This document shows, piece by piece, positions 43,201 through 51,126 of a DNA stretch of 64,000 bases; within the stretch, counting starts at the first letter, position 1; every line of letters begins with the position of its first letter. The position numbers and the translations under genes were made by a program. This DNA comes from Acholeplasma sp. OttesenSCG-928-E16 (GTDB lineage Bacteria > Bacillota_I > Bacilli_A > Acholeplasmatales > Acholeplasmataceae). The stretch lies in the NCBI GenBank assembly GCA_030266845.1, contig JAJDIT010000004.1, positions 1 through 64,000 on the forward strand. The letters run 5' to 3'. Under the pieces are notes generated by a model that was given only the letters and a program-made list of their open reading frames with translations, ran no database searches and was not told the DNA's origin.

Positions 43201-43743
43201 TCTTTCCTTAGATTCTTTTAATATAGAATCAAAAAAAAGATCATCTTCTTCTTTTTCTTTACTTTTAAGGTATGCTTCTTCTTTATTAATAAATTCCAAA
43301 TATGAATGCTTTTTTATCGTTACTTCACTGCTTGTTAATTTTTTTTCAATATAATTTGTAATGAGTGCTATTCCATAAGCATCAATAATTGAATGGTGAA
43401 AAATAAAATAGTATCCTCTTTTTTTTCCATCTATTAAAAAAAAGCGATATAAATCATCATCAAATAAATCAAAGATTTCATCATGAAATTGATAATCGCT
43501 ATCCTTAATCAAAAAATCCTTTTCCTTATATTTACATATCTTCTGATATATTTTATTTTCACTCTTTATAAATCTAATTCTAAGACAATCAAAAAAAGAA
43601 ATTGCTTCATTTAATGCATTTTTTATTTCAAATGGTGATTTATCATTAATTTCGACAAAGCCATACATATAAGAAAACTTACTATTAGGATATATTTCTT
43701 GATTAATGATTATTCTTTTTTGTGGGCTTGTAAGTGGATGCAT
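40255..43743 (-). CDS. Single-module nonribosomal peptide synthetase (C-A-T-TE)
   Basis: 1162 residues. Condensation domain about 1-400 with the active site HHSIIDA (His116-His117, Asp121). Adenylation domain about 405-850: A3 YVMYTSGSTGKPKG (533-546), A4 with FDGS (581-584), A5 INGYGPAE (665-672), A7 YKSAD, A8 TRKDRQIKLNGFRIEL, weak A10 RGNSDKPN. Carrier domain about 865-930 with Ser891 in YGINSIEL. Thioesterase about 945-1162 with GYSGGG (Ser1013), Asp1037 and His1141. Asp582 at the amino-group-binding position implies an alpha-amino acid substrate. No phosphopantetheinyl transferase is in the window. RBS AAAGGAAAAAGACAT precedes ATG 43743, with a TATAAT at 43764-43769. Confidence 0.93.
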   Translation of the reverse strand: MHPLTSPQKRIIINQEIYPNSKFSYMYGFVEINDKSPFEIKNALNEAISFFDCLRIRFIKSENKIYQKICKYKEKDFLIKDSDYQFHDEIFDLFDDDLYRFFLIDGKKRGYYFIFHHSIIDAYGIALITNYIEKKLTSSEVTIKKHSYLEFINKEEAYLKSKEKEEDDLFFDSILKESKERQYLLRDDISSSRISMEFLKSETDDLLAYSKSLKISVFKVIYAATFLSLFEFFGKENITISTTHHNRGDHEKGLAGMCASTIPLVMSLKKETYSSFLDRFTILLDEAFSRHQFVADDLIHKYSKNDPFVLMPSKFIINSLPFSGLTYPITRFSPNEDVTELNFKLNPNLKPKGSNLEIAVDYSVSTYKEKEIDGILNNIKKYAIKFITKQDDLINIPKKETLMKAIDDSIKNNLESLSLVDDYHKLTYKELDQYSSNVALAIKDEGSLIGLLNERSVYFYVGLLGILKAGKAFVVLSNLHNKNIRDDIIGETKIKTLLKYNEEQSLYELDNEINITKLPNMSSCKSINGDIAYVMYTSGSTGKPKGVIITTPNLLAFYNSINEAYDGLSRSSVLSTCSLDFDGSLIETILALKTGSTLFIASDKIRKDIKLIHNYVCENNIKNLIFTTALGQLYNQLYPDDNIDSLMIAGAKMTYYNEHTKYKVINGYGPAECTVLSHYQIITKKMDEYPFGKPFSSYYERLSYTDENEAELFIIGPNVGLGYLNNYKLTKERFFIDEKTKYKGYKSADIIKQNEYNENIFLTRKDRQIKLNGFRIELDAIDTISKKYQGIKDSYTIYIKNSIIQYVVGKINLNKYKKYLTNNLPYYVSIKKIILAKEIPRGNSDKPNIKINNNDITKKTREKKKLLEIIRQVALEDINYHDDFMNYGINSIELIEMITKIEREFKTSLLITDLYSNPTVNKLYDFIKEGKRTKNITLIKDGNKTPFIIFFDLTGDVASYKNLIDSISDDTPILAINSNNLHRYESVESFCKDISLELLNDYKYDHYTLIGYSGGGTFAFELSRQLGGDNSSVYMIDTPNYALYPIRLRSAIIIALRNCLLVFRLRGYKKMFKYAIKHIKDFFSFKFLSEQKKIMKLLNKYLLYEGKNKYTLFVSSQSAKKYNDQKLGHQQADCKYFTCNHAEIMLKENTDIIINLIKGAKK

Positions 43744-43763
43744 ATGTCTTTTTCCTTTATTTA

Positions 43764-43769
43764 ATTATA
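43764..43769 (-). promoter_or_regulatory. -10 element before the NRPS operon
   Basis: A perfect TATAAT on minus, about 20 bp before the start codon; no good -35 is seen at 16-18 bp. Confidence 0.45.
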
Positions 43770-43837
43770 TCCTATAATAAAATAAAATGCATCCCAATAG
43801 AGACACATTTATTATTAAAATTGTACTTGTATCAAAA

Positions 43838-44128
43838 CTAACATCCAGCCGGCATTTCTTCTTTGATATCTTGATAATCCGGATCGTTTTCAAACAGCTT
43901 TTTCACATATGAACATAGTGGAATTATTTTCATATTATCTTTTCTAGCTCTTATTGCTAGTTGATCTACTAAACCTTTAGCTACTTTTTGCCCTCTTGCC
44001 TTAATATCGACGAACACTTGCATCGCTGTATAATTGAAATCATCATATTTATTAAACTGGATGAATCCAACTTCCTCATTTTTTTCATTTACCGCGATAA
44101 ACTTATTGTCCTTTTCTATATATTTCAT
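43838..44128 (-). CDS. Small GNAT acetyltransferase (YidJ/NATD1 type)
   Basis: A 96-residue minimal GNAT-like protein: EVGFIQFNKYDD, then QVFVDIKARGQKVAKGLVDQ (acetyl-CoA loop R-G-x-x-x-A/G) and MKIIPLCSYVKKLFENDPDYQ, where P-L-C-S-Y/F-V and the final D-Y match the YidJ/NATD1 family. ATG 44128 is chosen because GTGGAGGGATAGAA precedes it; an upstream frame lacks a site. The gene stands alone between the ABC-2 permease and the NRPS operon. Confidence 0.8.
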   Translation of the reverse strand: MKYIEKDNKFIAVNEKNEEVGFIQFNKYDDFNYTAMQVFVDIKARGQKVAKGLVDQLAIRARKDNMKIIPLCSYVKKLFENDPDYQDIKEEMPAGC

Positions 44129-44200
44129 TTCTATCCCTCCACTTCTATTATACATTTAATAAAATATATGTGGTTGAATACGCATATCATGAATTTTTAT

Positions 44201-45007
44201 TTATTTTAAATCTGATTTACTAAAAATCAATATTCCCAAACCTGAAAAACCAAGAATGTAAACTATGTTGGAAACAAATAATACTACCGTTGTATAACTA
44301 GGTATTAATGGTGTTCCAGCTAGTGGTAGCATTTCCGTTATCAACATATTTTGGTAAGCTGGCGTCAAGGTTAGAAGAAAAACAAATACCTCGTTAACAT
44401 TTGATAAGTCCGTAGCTGAAAAGAGAATAACCATTAAAATAAACATCGAAGACATGAACATTGCTACTGAAAATAAAGTGGTCCATATGCTCTTCTTTAA
44501 TGAAAAAGCAATAAAAACAATAACAGTAATAATAGTTGTATAGTGCAATAATCCAATAAAAAAGAGTACCACTGCTTTAGCGAACAGTTCGCTTGTTAAG
44601 CCGTTTTCTGAATATCCACCAATCATGGTTCCTACCATACTGGATACAAAAAAGTAAACAAAATAACAAATGAATCCATAGACAAGTGATACTATTAAGC
44701 GGCTTAAAAATATCAAACTTCTCCTCTTACCTATTAAAACCTTATTTCTGATTGTTCCGTTTTTAAAATCTCTAGTTGCTACAACACCTACTAATATCGG
44801 AATGAATATAGCGATATCACTCATTAGGGATGCGGCAGTTTGAACAAATTGCTCTCCTGTTGGTAATCCTTCTCCCCCAAGTCCACTTGTTGCCCCCATA
44901 CTAAGTAGAATCATTAACACTGAATAACCAGCAATAACGATAATAGTTGTTATGGTTGAGCGGTCTTTAAATAATGCGTAAAAATCTGATTTTAGTAATC
45001 TAGTCAT
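44201..45007 (-). CDS. ABC-2 type permease
   Basis: About 268 residues with six membrane segments, preceded by MTRLLKSDFYALFKDRSTIT and containing the typical loop VVATRDFKNGTIRNKVLIGKRRSLI after the second segment. It pairs with the ATPase gene it overlaps. ATG 45007 is preferred because GGGAGGTGGCCATA precedes it; GTG 45016 would lie inside that site. Bacitracin- or lantibiotic-efflux-like systems have this layout; the substrate is unknown. Confidence 0.85.
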   Translation of the reverse strand: MTRLLKSDFYALFKDRSTITTIIVIAGYSVLMILLSMGATSGLGGEGLPTGEQFVQTAASLMSDIAIFIPILVGVVATRDFKNGTIRNKVLIGKRRSLIFLSRLIVSLVYGFICYFVYFFVSSMVGTMIGGYSENGLTSELFAKAVVLFFIGLLHYTTIITVIVFIAFSLKKSIWTTLFSVAMFMSSMFILMVILFSATDLSNVNEVFVFLLTLTPAYQNMLITEMLPLAGTPLIPSYTTVVLFVSNIVYILGFSGLGILIFSKSDLK

Positions 45008-45917
45008 TATGGCCACCTCCCATAACTTTAAAATAGTAACTTTCTATATCATCTTCTATTTTCTTAACATTTGTTACTTTGATATCAACCTTATTAAGGA
45101 GGATAACAATTTCACTTACATCAATCTCTTCATAAAATCTAATAATGTTGTTTCCAATTAAATCGTATCTAGCTTGTCCAAATAAAACTTCATCCGCCTT
45201 AGCGTTTGAAGATACGAAAAAGTCAGTTTTTATTTCTTTATCTTGAATATCATCAGCATTGATCTCTTTTATGAGTTCTCCTCTATGGATAAATCCATAT
45301 CTTGTTGCTACTTTAGCTAATTCTGATAATATATGGCTAGAAATTAAAAATGTAATCCCGTTTTCTTTATTTAACCTTTGGATCAATACTCTAATACCAG
45401 CAATGCCTTCTGGATCTAAGCCATTCATTGGTTCATCTAAGATCAAAAACTCCGGCTCTGATAATAAGGCCATCGCGATTCCTAGCCTTTGTTTCATGCC
45501 AAGGGAAAAAGACTTTGCCTTTTTATTATTACCTATTAAGTAACCTAATCCGACACTTTGTAAAGTATCTCCAATTATCGAATCATCACTTTTACCAATT
45601 AATCTTAATTGAACAGATAAATTATCGGTTGCTGATAAGTTAAGATGAATAGATGGAACTTCTACTATGGCACCAACTTTACTTCTTGCGGAGTAAATAT
45701 CTTGTTCGTTGGCATTCACGCCAAAAAGTTCATAAGAACCTTCATCCGATTTAATTAATCCAGTAATCATTCTAATTAAAGTTGTCTTTCCGCTTCCGTT
45801 TTCACCGATAAAGCCATAGACATCTTTCTTATGAATAGTCATGTTAGCACCTTTAACAGCGTAAACATTACCATATCTTTTAGAAAGATTATTAGTTTTT
45901 AAGATTATATCCTTCAT
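45000..45917 (-). CDS. ABC transporter ATPase for the ABC-2 permease
   Basis: A 305-residue protein with Walker A GENGSGKTT, Q-loop region IVEVPSIHLNLSATDNL, signature FSLGMKQRLGIAMALL and Walker B FLILDEPMNGLDPEG, then SSHILSEL. The DrrA/BcrA type drives export by the downstream ABC-2 permease. ATG 45917 follows GGAGGACAC. The degV terminator ends a few bases before this ribosome binding site, leaving no room for a separate promoter, so expression probably depends on read-through. Confidence 0.92.
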   Translation of the reverse strand: MKDIILKTNNLSKRYGNVYAVKGANMTIHKKDVYGFIGENGSGKTTLIRMITGLIKSDEGSYELFGVNANEQDIYSARSKVGAIVEVPSIHLNLSATDNLSVQLRLIGKSDDSIIGDTLQSVGLGYLIGNNKKAKSFSLGMKQRLGIAMALLSEPEFLILDEPMNGLDPEGIAGIRVLIQRLNKENGITFLISSHILSELAKVATRYGFIHRGELIKEINADDIQDKEIKTDFFVSSNAKADEVLFGQARYDLIGNNIIRFYEEIDVSEIVILLNKVDIKVTNVKKIEDDIESYYFKVMGGGHND

Positions 45918-45926
45918 GTGTCCTCC

Positions 45927-45950
45927 AAAAAAGACTGGTTACAGTCTTTT
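45927..45950 (-). terminator. Terminator hairpin between degV and the ABC ATPase gene
   Basis: AAAAGACTG-TAAC-CAGTCTTTT forms a 9-bp stem on minus ending in six T, overlapping the degV stop and directly followed by GGAGGA, the ribosome binding site of the next gene. Confidence 0.7.
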
Positions 45951-46821
45951 ATTTATGTTTTCCTAAGAAAAATAATGCAATTGTTCCTGGGCCAGCATGG
46001 GCACCAATAATTGGTCCTATATATCCGATTGTTATTTGGGCACTTGGATATTTATCTTTAATCAACATCGCTAAAAAATTTGCAGCTTCTAAATCATCAG
46101 CATGACTAATAAAGAAAACCTTATTATCGATGATTGTTTCTTCCATCATCGAAAATAATTTTTCCAAAGATTTTTTTCTTCCTGGAACCTTTCCAATATT
46201 TATCAGTTTTCCAGCATCATTTACGTGTAGTACCGGTTTAATACTTAATATCTTCGCTAAAACAGCCGCTGTTTTTGAGATTCTACCACCTCTTCTAAGA
46301 TGATTAATATCAGTAACTGTAAAATAATGAGTCAAGTGATTCTTAGTGTTTTCGGCAAACTCTTTAACCTCGCTTAACGATTTACCCTTTTCGCGCTCAA
46401 GAGCACATAAATAATCAAGCATTCCCTCACCTGCTGAAGCAGCTAGTGTATCTACTATCTCTAATTGACGATCAGGATATTTCTCCCTTAACTCCTCAAC
46501 TGCCATTCTTCCGCTGTTATAAGTTCCACTTAATCCAGAAGAAAAGGCTAAAACTAAACAATCTTTACCTTCTTTTAGTAGTGGTTCTAATACAACTTTA
46601 TAATCTTCTGAATTTAACTGCGCAGTTGTTGCGTGACCTCCAGCTCTAACTTTTTCATAAAATTCGGCCACTGACATTGCACTAAAATCAAAATTATGTT
46701 GATATGTTTTCTTACCATCAAAAGAAAAAGTAAGTGGTATTACCTTAAAATCATACTTTTCTACTAAATCTACTGGTAAATCAGCCGTTGTGTCAATTAT
46801 TATCTCAAATTTGTTTTTCAT
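45949..46821 (-). CDS. DegV family fatty-acid-binding protein
   Basis: A 290-residue protein with DegV hallmarks: IIDTTADLPVDLVEKYDFKV, TAQLNSEDY, CLVLAFSSGLSGTYNSGRMA, VDTLAASAGEG, INHLRRGGRISKTAAVLAKIL and the end GPIIGAHAGPGTIALFF. DegV proteins bind a single fatty acid; FakB members present it to the fatty acid kinase FakA. No fakA is nearby, so membership in that pathway is not shown. ATG 46821 follows AGGAGGACAGT. Confidence 0.93.
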   Translation of the reverse strand: MKNKFEIIIDTTADLPVDLVEKYDFKVIPLTFSFDGKKTYQHNFDFSAMSVAEFYEKVRAGGHATTAQLNSEDYKVVLEPLLKEGKDCLVLAFSSGLSGTYNSGRMAVEELREKYPDRQLEIVDTLAASAGEGMLDYLCALEREKGKSLSEVKEFAENTKNHLTHYFTVTDINHLRRGGRISKTAAVLAKILSIKPVLHVNDAGKLINIGKVPGRKKSLEKLFSMMEETIIDNKVFFISHADDLEAANFLAMLIKDKYPSAQITIGYIGPIIGAHAGPGTIALFFLGKHK

Positions 46822-46869
46822 ACTGTCCTCCTATTTTTTAATAGATTTATCACAATGATTATACTATTT

Positions 46870-48363
46870 TTATTCAAGATTTTCTACCACTTTTTCCTCG
46901 CTTACATTTTTTACTTTTTTCTTAAACGGGGTCGTCAAGGATAGATCTGTATTCTCGATTGCACTATACATAATAATTGTCATTATCATATAATAAAATG
47001 CATAGAAAGTGTTATCAATCAACCCATGGATATGAGTAGCTAGCATTCCTACTCCAAAAATCATTATTTCAAAGCTCCACTTTCTTTTTATTAACTTAAC
47101 TAATTGAACTATATGAAATACCAATGATCCTAAGCCAAATAGCCCCATGGTTCCAATTGAATGGAAAAAAGTTGAATGATAGAAAACTGGTCGGTTTTCT
47201 TGGGTGATATCAGTAAAGTGAATGTGTCCCCCACCAACGATTGGGCTTTTAATGAACTCAGATATCGCTTCTCTATATAATTCAAATCTGCCATTAGAAA
47301 ATCCTTCAAGATCATCTGCTGAATTTAATACCCTCTCAACAATTGCACCAAATATCGATTCTTTGTTTTCATTAAATGGTATTAAAGTCACTGTAATAAG
47401 TAAAACCGCACAGATTACTAATAATATTTTTGATTGGTTGTTTCCAAACATAAAAATCAAAACAATACATAATATAGCAGATACAGTAATTCCAATATAG
47501 CCACCTCTTGATGCCGAAATCATTACAAGAGCTATCACTAACCAAAAATAAATCACATAAGGCCAAGAAATCTTTTTCTTACAAATATAATAAACAATTG
47601 TTGGTAAGAAAAAAGCTAAATACATGGAACCAGCATTGATATTATCGTATCCTAATTCAAATCCAATGCCATAATTACTCCATTTTTTACTGATCCCATA
47701 GTTAATTGCATCAAATATATTATCGGCTTGTTTTAAATCTATAATTTCTTTAATACAATTTATATACTGAACGATAAATTGAGCAGAAATCAAAATGCTA
47801 AGCATAAAAAATACAAAAATATACTTTTCCGGGTTTTTTTCTTTTGATGTACTAATCAAAAAAGTATATAACAATAAATAAAGGGGACCCGCAATTGTAT
47901 ACACAATATTTATTACCATATTAGGTTCTGTTTCTTCATTAATCCTAAATGGTAAAATATAGCCAATAGCGATTAACATTAATCCGATAGTCAAAGCCCC
48001 AACTTTTAGTTTCACTTTATATCTAATTATATGAAATATTAATGCTGAAAAAAGAATAAAGGCTAGTACATATAAATAAGCTGCCTCCTTAAAAAAGTCC
48101 ACACTAAATGCTCTTTGACTTACTCCAATAATACACATAGCTGATAAGATAATAGGAACTAAATAATAGGTGTTTTTAAAGAAGACTGCAACAAGGGTAA
48201 ACGCTACTGTAATAAAAAGCAAGCTAACAAAGAACATTGGTTCCTTAGAAATAGCGATACTCGTAGATGATTTATCTTGTAATATCCAAAAAATAAAGGT
48301 TAATACTATTATTCCGATTACATACCATTTGGTGTTTAAAAACTTCTCTATTTTTAAAAGCAT
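46870..48363 (-). CDS. O-antigen ligase/polymerase (Wzy-like) membrane protein
   Basis: A 497-residue protein with about 12 membrane segments and a periplasmic-type loop holding the ligase/polymerase signature region: VMISASRGGYIGITVSA, then GFSNGRFELYREAISEFIKSPIVGGGHIHF (part), YHSTFFHSIGTMGLFGLG. Wzy proteins link repeat units on the outer membrane face. It is the last gene of the exopolysaccharide string. ATG 48363 has AGAAAGGAAATTTAAGTTCA before it. Confidence 0.85.
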   Translation of the reverse strand: MLLKIEKFLNTKWYVIGIIVLTFIFWILQDKSSTSIAISKEPMFFVSLLFITVAFTLVAVFFKNTYYLVPIILSAMCIIGVSQRAFSVDFFKEAAYLYVLAFILFSALIFHIIRYKVKLKVGALTIGLMLIAIGYILPFRINEETEPNMVINIVYTIAGPLYLLLYTFLISTSKEKNPEKYIFVFFMLSILISAQFIVQYINCIKEIIDLKQADNIFDAINYGISKKWSNYGIGFELGYDNINAGSMYLAFFLPTIVYYICKKKISWPYVIYFWLVIALVMISASRGGYIGITVSAILCIVLIFMFGNNQSKILLVICAVLLITVTLIPFNENKESIFGAIVERVLNSADDLEGFSNGRFELYREAISEFIKSPIVGGGHIHFTDITQENRPVFYHSTFFHSIGTMGLFGLGSLVFHIVQLVKLIKRKWSFEIMIFGVGMLATHIHGLIDNTFYAFYYMIMTIIMYSAIENTDLSLTTPFKKKVKNVSEEKVVENLE

Positions 48364-48399
48364 TGAACTTAAATTTCCTTTCTCACAATATAGATTGTA

Positions 48400-49596
48400 T
48401 CATAACCCCTTAATTTTAAGAATAAAATTATCCATATTGCTCTTGATATCGTAATTATCCTTGATGAATTTTTTAGCGTTTAGCGAAATCTCTTTTGATA
48501 ATTTGTAATTATCAAGCAAATCATTGATCGAATTTATGTAATCATCATCATTATTGGCATGAAAATATTCACATTCATTTTTTGCATCAATTCCTTCAAT
48601 TCCAATATCGTTAGTTATAATTGGCAGCCCAGCTGACATTGCTTCTAATATTTTAACTTTCACGCCAGCTCCTAAGACAAGTGGAGCAACCAAACACATT
48701 GATTCTCTAAAAAAAGGGGAAACATCAGGAACATATCCTAATATATCGATAAATTCATTTTGATAATTTAGAAGTTCTAATGGTGGTTTAGATCCTATTA
48801 CAATGAATTTCATATTTTCTTTTTTAATTTTAATGAAAATATTCTTAATAAAATAAATAACACTCAAATAATTTTCCGGTCTATTCATCGCTCCAAAGAA
48901 AATAATATTGTTATTTTTTCTTTCATATTTTTCTTCTAAATAACTATGAAAAAAGGGTGGTAAACAAAAAATTTCCTTTTTTAAATTATTATCTAATAAA
49001 AGTTTTTCATCTTTTTTATTATTTACAACAACCAAGTCAAGCTTGTCTAATGCCTTTATTTCGGTTTTTTTTAATTTGTTGTATTGAATATCTCTAAGTT
49101 TTTTTCTAATAAAATGTTTTTCATACTCTTTTTTTCTTAAAAGTGCTAAGAAAGAAACATCTTCTTCAATACCAATAATCTTTGAATCATTAAATATTCT
49201 TTTTATTTTATCGATCATAAAAATTATTCCAGTCCATTGAAGAATAATGTATTTAGGATAATATCCTTTATTCTTAAGATCGTTTAGATATTTAATAACT
49301 TCTCTCTCTTTTCCTTTATCCAAAAATCCAGCATTATTAGATAGTTTATTTATTTTTATTTGAATTTTCTTAAAGATGTTTTTTTCAATATCTTTTTTTA
49401 TGAATATATGATTTTTTATTTTATACTTATCTAAATCTAACTTGTCTTTTTCCTTTGTAGTCGAAAAAGATACAAGATTTATTTCAAACTCGCCACTATT
49501 ATTAATATATTTTAAATGGTAATTATGGTTTTGCCCACCAGCATGATCAACATTGTCATATGGGACGAATTCTGAGATCCATAGTAATTTATCCAT
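48400..49596 (-). CDS. GT4-type glycosyltransferase
   Basis: A 398-residue GT-B glycosyltransferase. The C-terminal donor half has IIFFGAMNRPENYLSVIYFI, FIDILGYVPDVSPFFRESMC and LVAPLVLGAGVKVKILEAMS, where the E in KILEAM is the family's nucleotide-sugar-binding Glu. The N-terminus (LLWISEFVPYDNVDHAGG) is typical of GT4. Sugar and linkage are unknown. ATG 49596 overlaps the flippase stop (TAATG) after AGGAGAACATA. Confidence 0.85.
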   Translation of the reverse strand: MDKLLWISEFVPYDNVDHAGGQNHNYHLKYINNSGEFEINLVSFSTTKEKDKLDLDKYKIKNHIFIKKDIEKNIFKKIQIKINKLSNNAGFLDKGKEREVIKYLNDLKNKGYYPKYIILQWTGIIFMIDKIKRIFNDSKIIGIEEDVSFLALLRKKEYEKHFIRKKLRDIQYNKLKKTEIKALDKLDLVVVNNKKDEKLLLDNNLKKEIFCLPPFFHSYLEEKYERKNNNIIFFGAMNRPENYLSVIYFIKNIFIKIKKENMKFIVIGSKPPLELLNYQNEFIDILGYVPDVSPFFRESMCLVAPLVLGAGVKVKILEAMSAGLPIITNDIGIEGIDAKNECEYFHANNDDDYINSINDLLDNYKLSKEISLNAKKFIKDNYDIKSNMDNFILKIKGL

Positions 49597-51116
49597 TATG
49601 TTCTCCTAAACACTTTATTGCTCAAAGATTTAAATTCCTTAGTTTTAAAGCTTGCAAGAAAAAAGATTATATTTGGAACAACTATACAAATTAATATTTT
49701 TAAAACAAAATTAGTAACACCACTAAACGGTAATAATTTGGCCAAAAAATATGTTCCAACAAGACTTGTAAAAATGATTATGACATAAATTAAAATTCTT
49801 AAAAAATAAGACGTGACTTTTTGATTGAATAGGTATTTAAACAATACAAACGGTTCAATCCATAAGGAGGTAACAATACTACTAATAATAGTGGCTATTA
49901 AAACCCCAAAAACTCCCCACACTTGAACTAAAATGATATCTAATGCAATATTGATTAAAACCTCAAAAACCGGCTTAATACGATCTTTTACAAATAAACC
50001 GGCTGAATCCTTAAAGACATTTACGATCCCTCTCATCTGCCTAATGAAAAATGCGATGGCAATCACTAACATCGTATTAAAATCAAGTAAATAAGAGCTA
50101 TCTAACCAAAGCTCAATAAAATCTTGAAATAATACAACAAGGGAAATTAATGCAAAACCTGCCAACCAAAACTGACAAAAATTAAATACATTAAATATTT
50201 GATGTATCTTTTTTTTATCTCCTTCTACGATTAAGTTTCCAACTGTACTAGAAATCGCGGTTGCTAATAACCCGAAAATAGAAACTAATGTATTAATCAC
50301 TAAGTTATAGTTAGAGTAAATTCCTAAAACAGCTAGTCCTAAAAAAGAAGAAATAATAATATGATCTGTACTAAATACTAATGCCCCTCCAACTTTATGA
50401 ATAAACATTGCTTTAGTGTTCTTTTTGATTTCTTTTAAATCTTCTTCTTCAAGGGGGATTGAGCTTCCCCTAATATCATTAAATAGTTTATAAGAAATAA
50501 TATAAATTAAGACTGAGTCGATGATGGTAGTAAGAACTACTGCTCCTGTGTATAAATAATAATTTTTCGTAGTTACTAATAACAATATTTGCAGAGCCGA
50601 CAAAATTATTTGCGTTATCATTGACACTTTTGATTCTATATCATTTCTTTGATAAGCAAATATTAGTGCTCTTCTATGGGCAAAATAATAACCGACAACA
50701 TTACTCAATATAAAAATTACATATATCACATAAATATTAGCCTGAACTGTCACTTCTCCCTCCATTAAAAATGGGAGAGCTGGCAGTAAAGATAATCCAA
50801 CAGCTAAAATAATTGTGCCTATAATATAATAAAACTTCTTATATAAGGATAAAAGACTCTTGATTTTACTTATATTACCCTCAGAAACTGGTTTATACAT
50901 GCTATAGACTATTGCATTTCCTAAGCCTAGCTCAGCTAATGATAAGATTGTTAAAATATTAGTGAATAAATTATTAAGTCCCAGATATTCAACCCCTAAG
51001 TAACGAATAAAAAAAGTTCTGTTTATAAACATCAGAATTGTTTTAATTATGAATGCTAATGCTGCAAAAAAAGTATTATTTTTTACCGCTTTCGTTCTTG
51101 AGGGCAGAGGTATCAT
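49596..51116 (-). CDS. Polysaccharide flippase (Wzx/MATE-like)
   Basis: A 506-residue protein with 12-14 membrane segments. The start FFAALAFIIKTILMFINRTF and IRYLGVEYLGLNNLFTNILT are characteristic of polysaccharide-export flippases of the MOP superfamily. It would move lipid-linked repeat units across the membrane. ATG 51116 follows AAGGAATAATAA, 10 bases after rmlB. Confidence 0.9.
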   Translation of the reverse strand: MIPLPSRTKAVKNNTFFAALAFIIKTILMFINRTFFIRYLGVEYLGLNNLFTNILTILSLAELGLGNAIVYSMYKPVSEGNISKIKSLLSLYKKFYYIIGTIILAVGLSLLPALPFLMEGEVTVQANIYVIYVIFILSNVVGYYFAHRRALIFAYQRNDIESKVSMITQIILSALQILLLVTTKNYYLYTGAVVLTTIIDSVLIYIISYKLFNDIRGSSIPLEEEDLKEIKKNTKAMFIHKVGGALVFSTDHIIISSFLGLAVLGIYSNYNLVINTLVSIFGLLATAISSTVGNLIVEGDKKKIHQIFNVFNFCQFWLAGFALISLVVLFQDFIELWLDSSYLLDFNTMLVIAIAFFIRQMRGIVNVFKDSAGLFVKDRIKPVFEVLINIALDIILVQVWGVFGVLIATIISSIVTSLWIEPFVLFKYLFNQKVTSYFLRILIYVIIIFTSLVGTYFLAKLLPFSGVTNFVLKILICIVVPNIIFFLASFKTKEFKSLSNKVFRRT

Positions 51117-51126
51117 TTATTATTCC

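Noticed and set aside
44201-45917. Self-resistance exporter of the NRPS product
   Set aside because: The ABC-2 pair is separated from the NRPS operon by an independent acetyltransferase gene and follows degV; proximity alone does not support a dedicated link.
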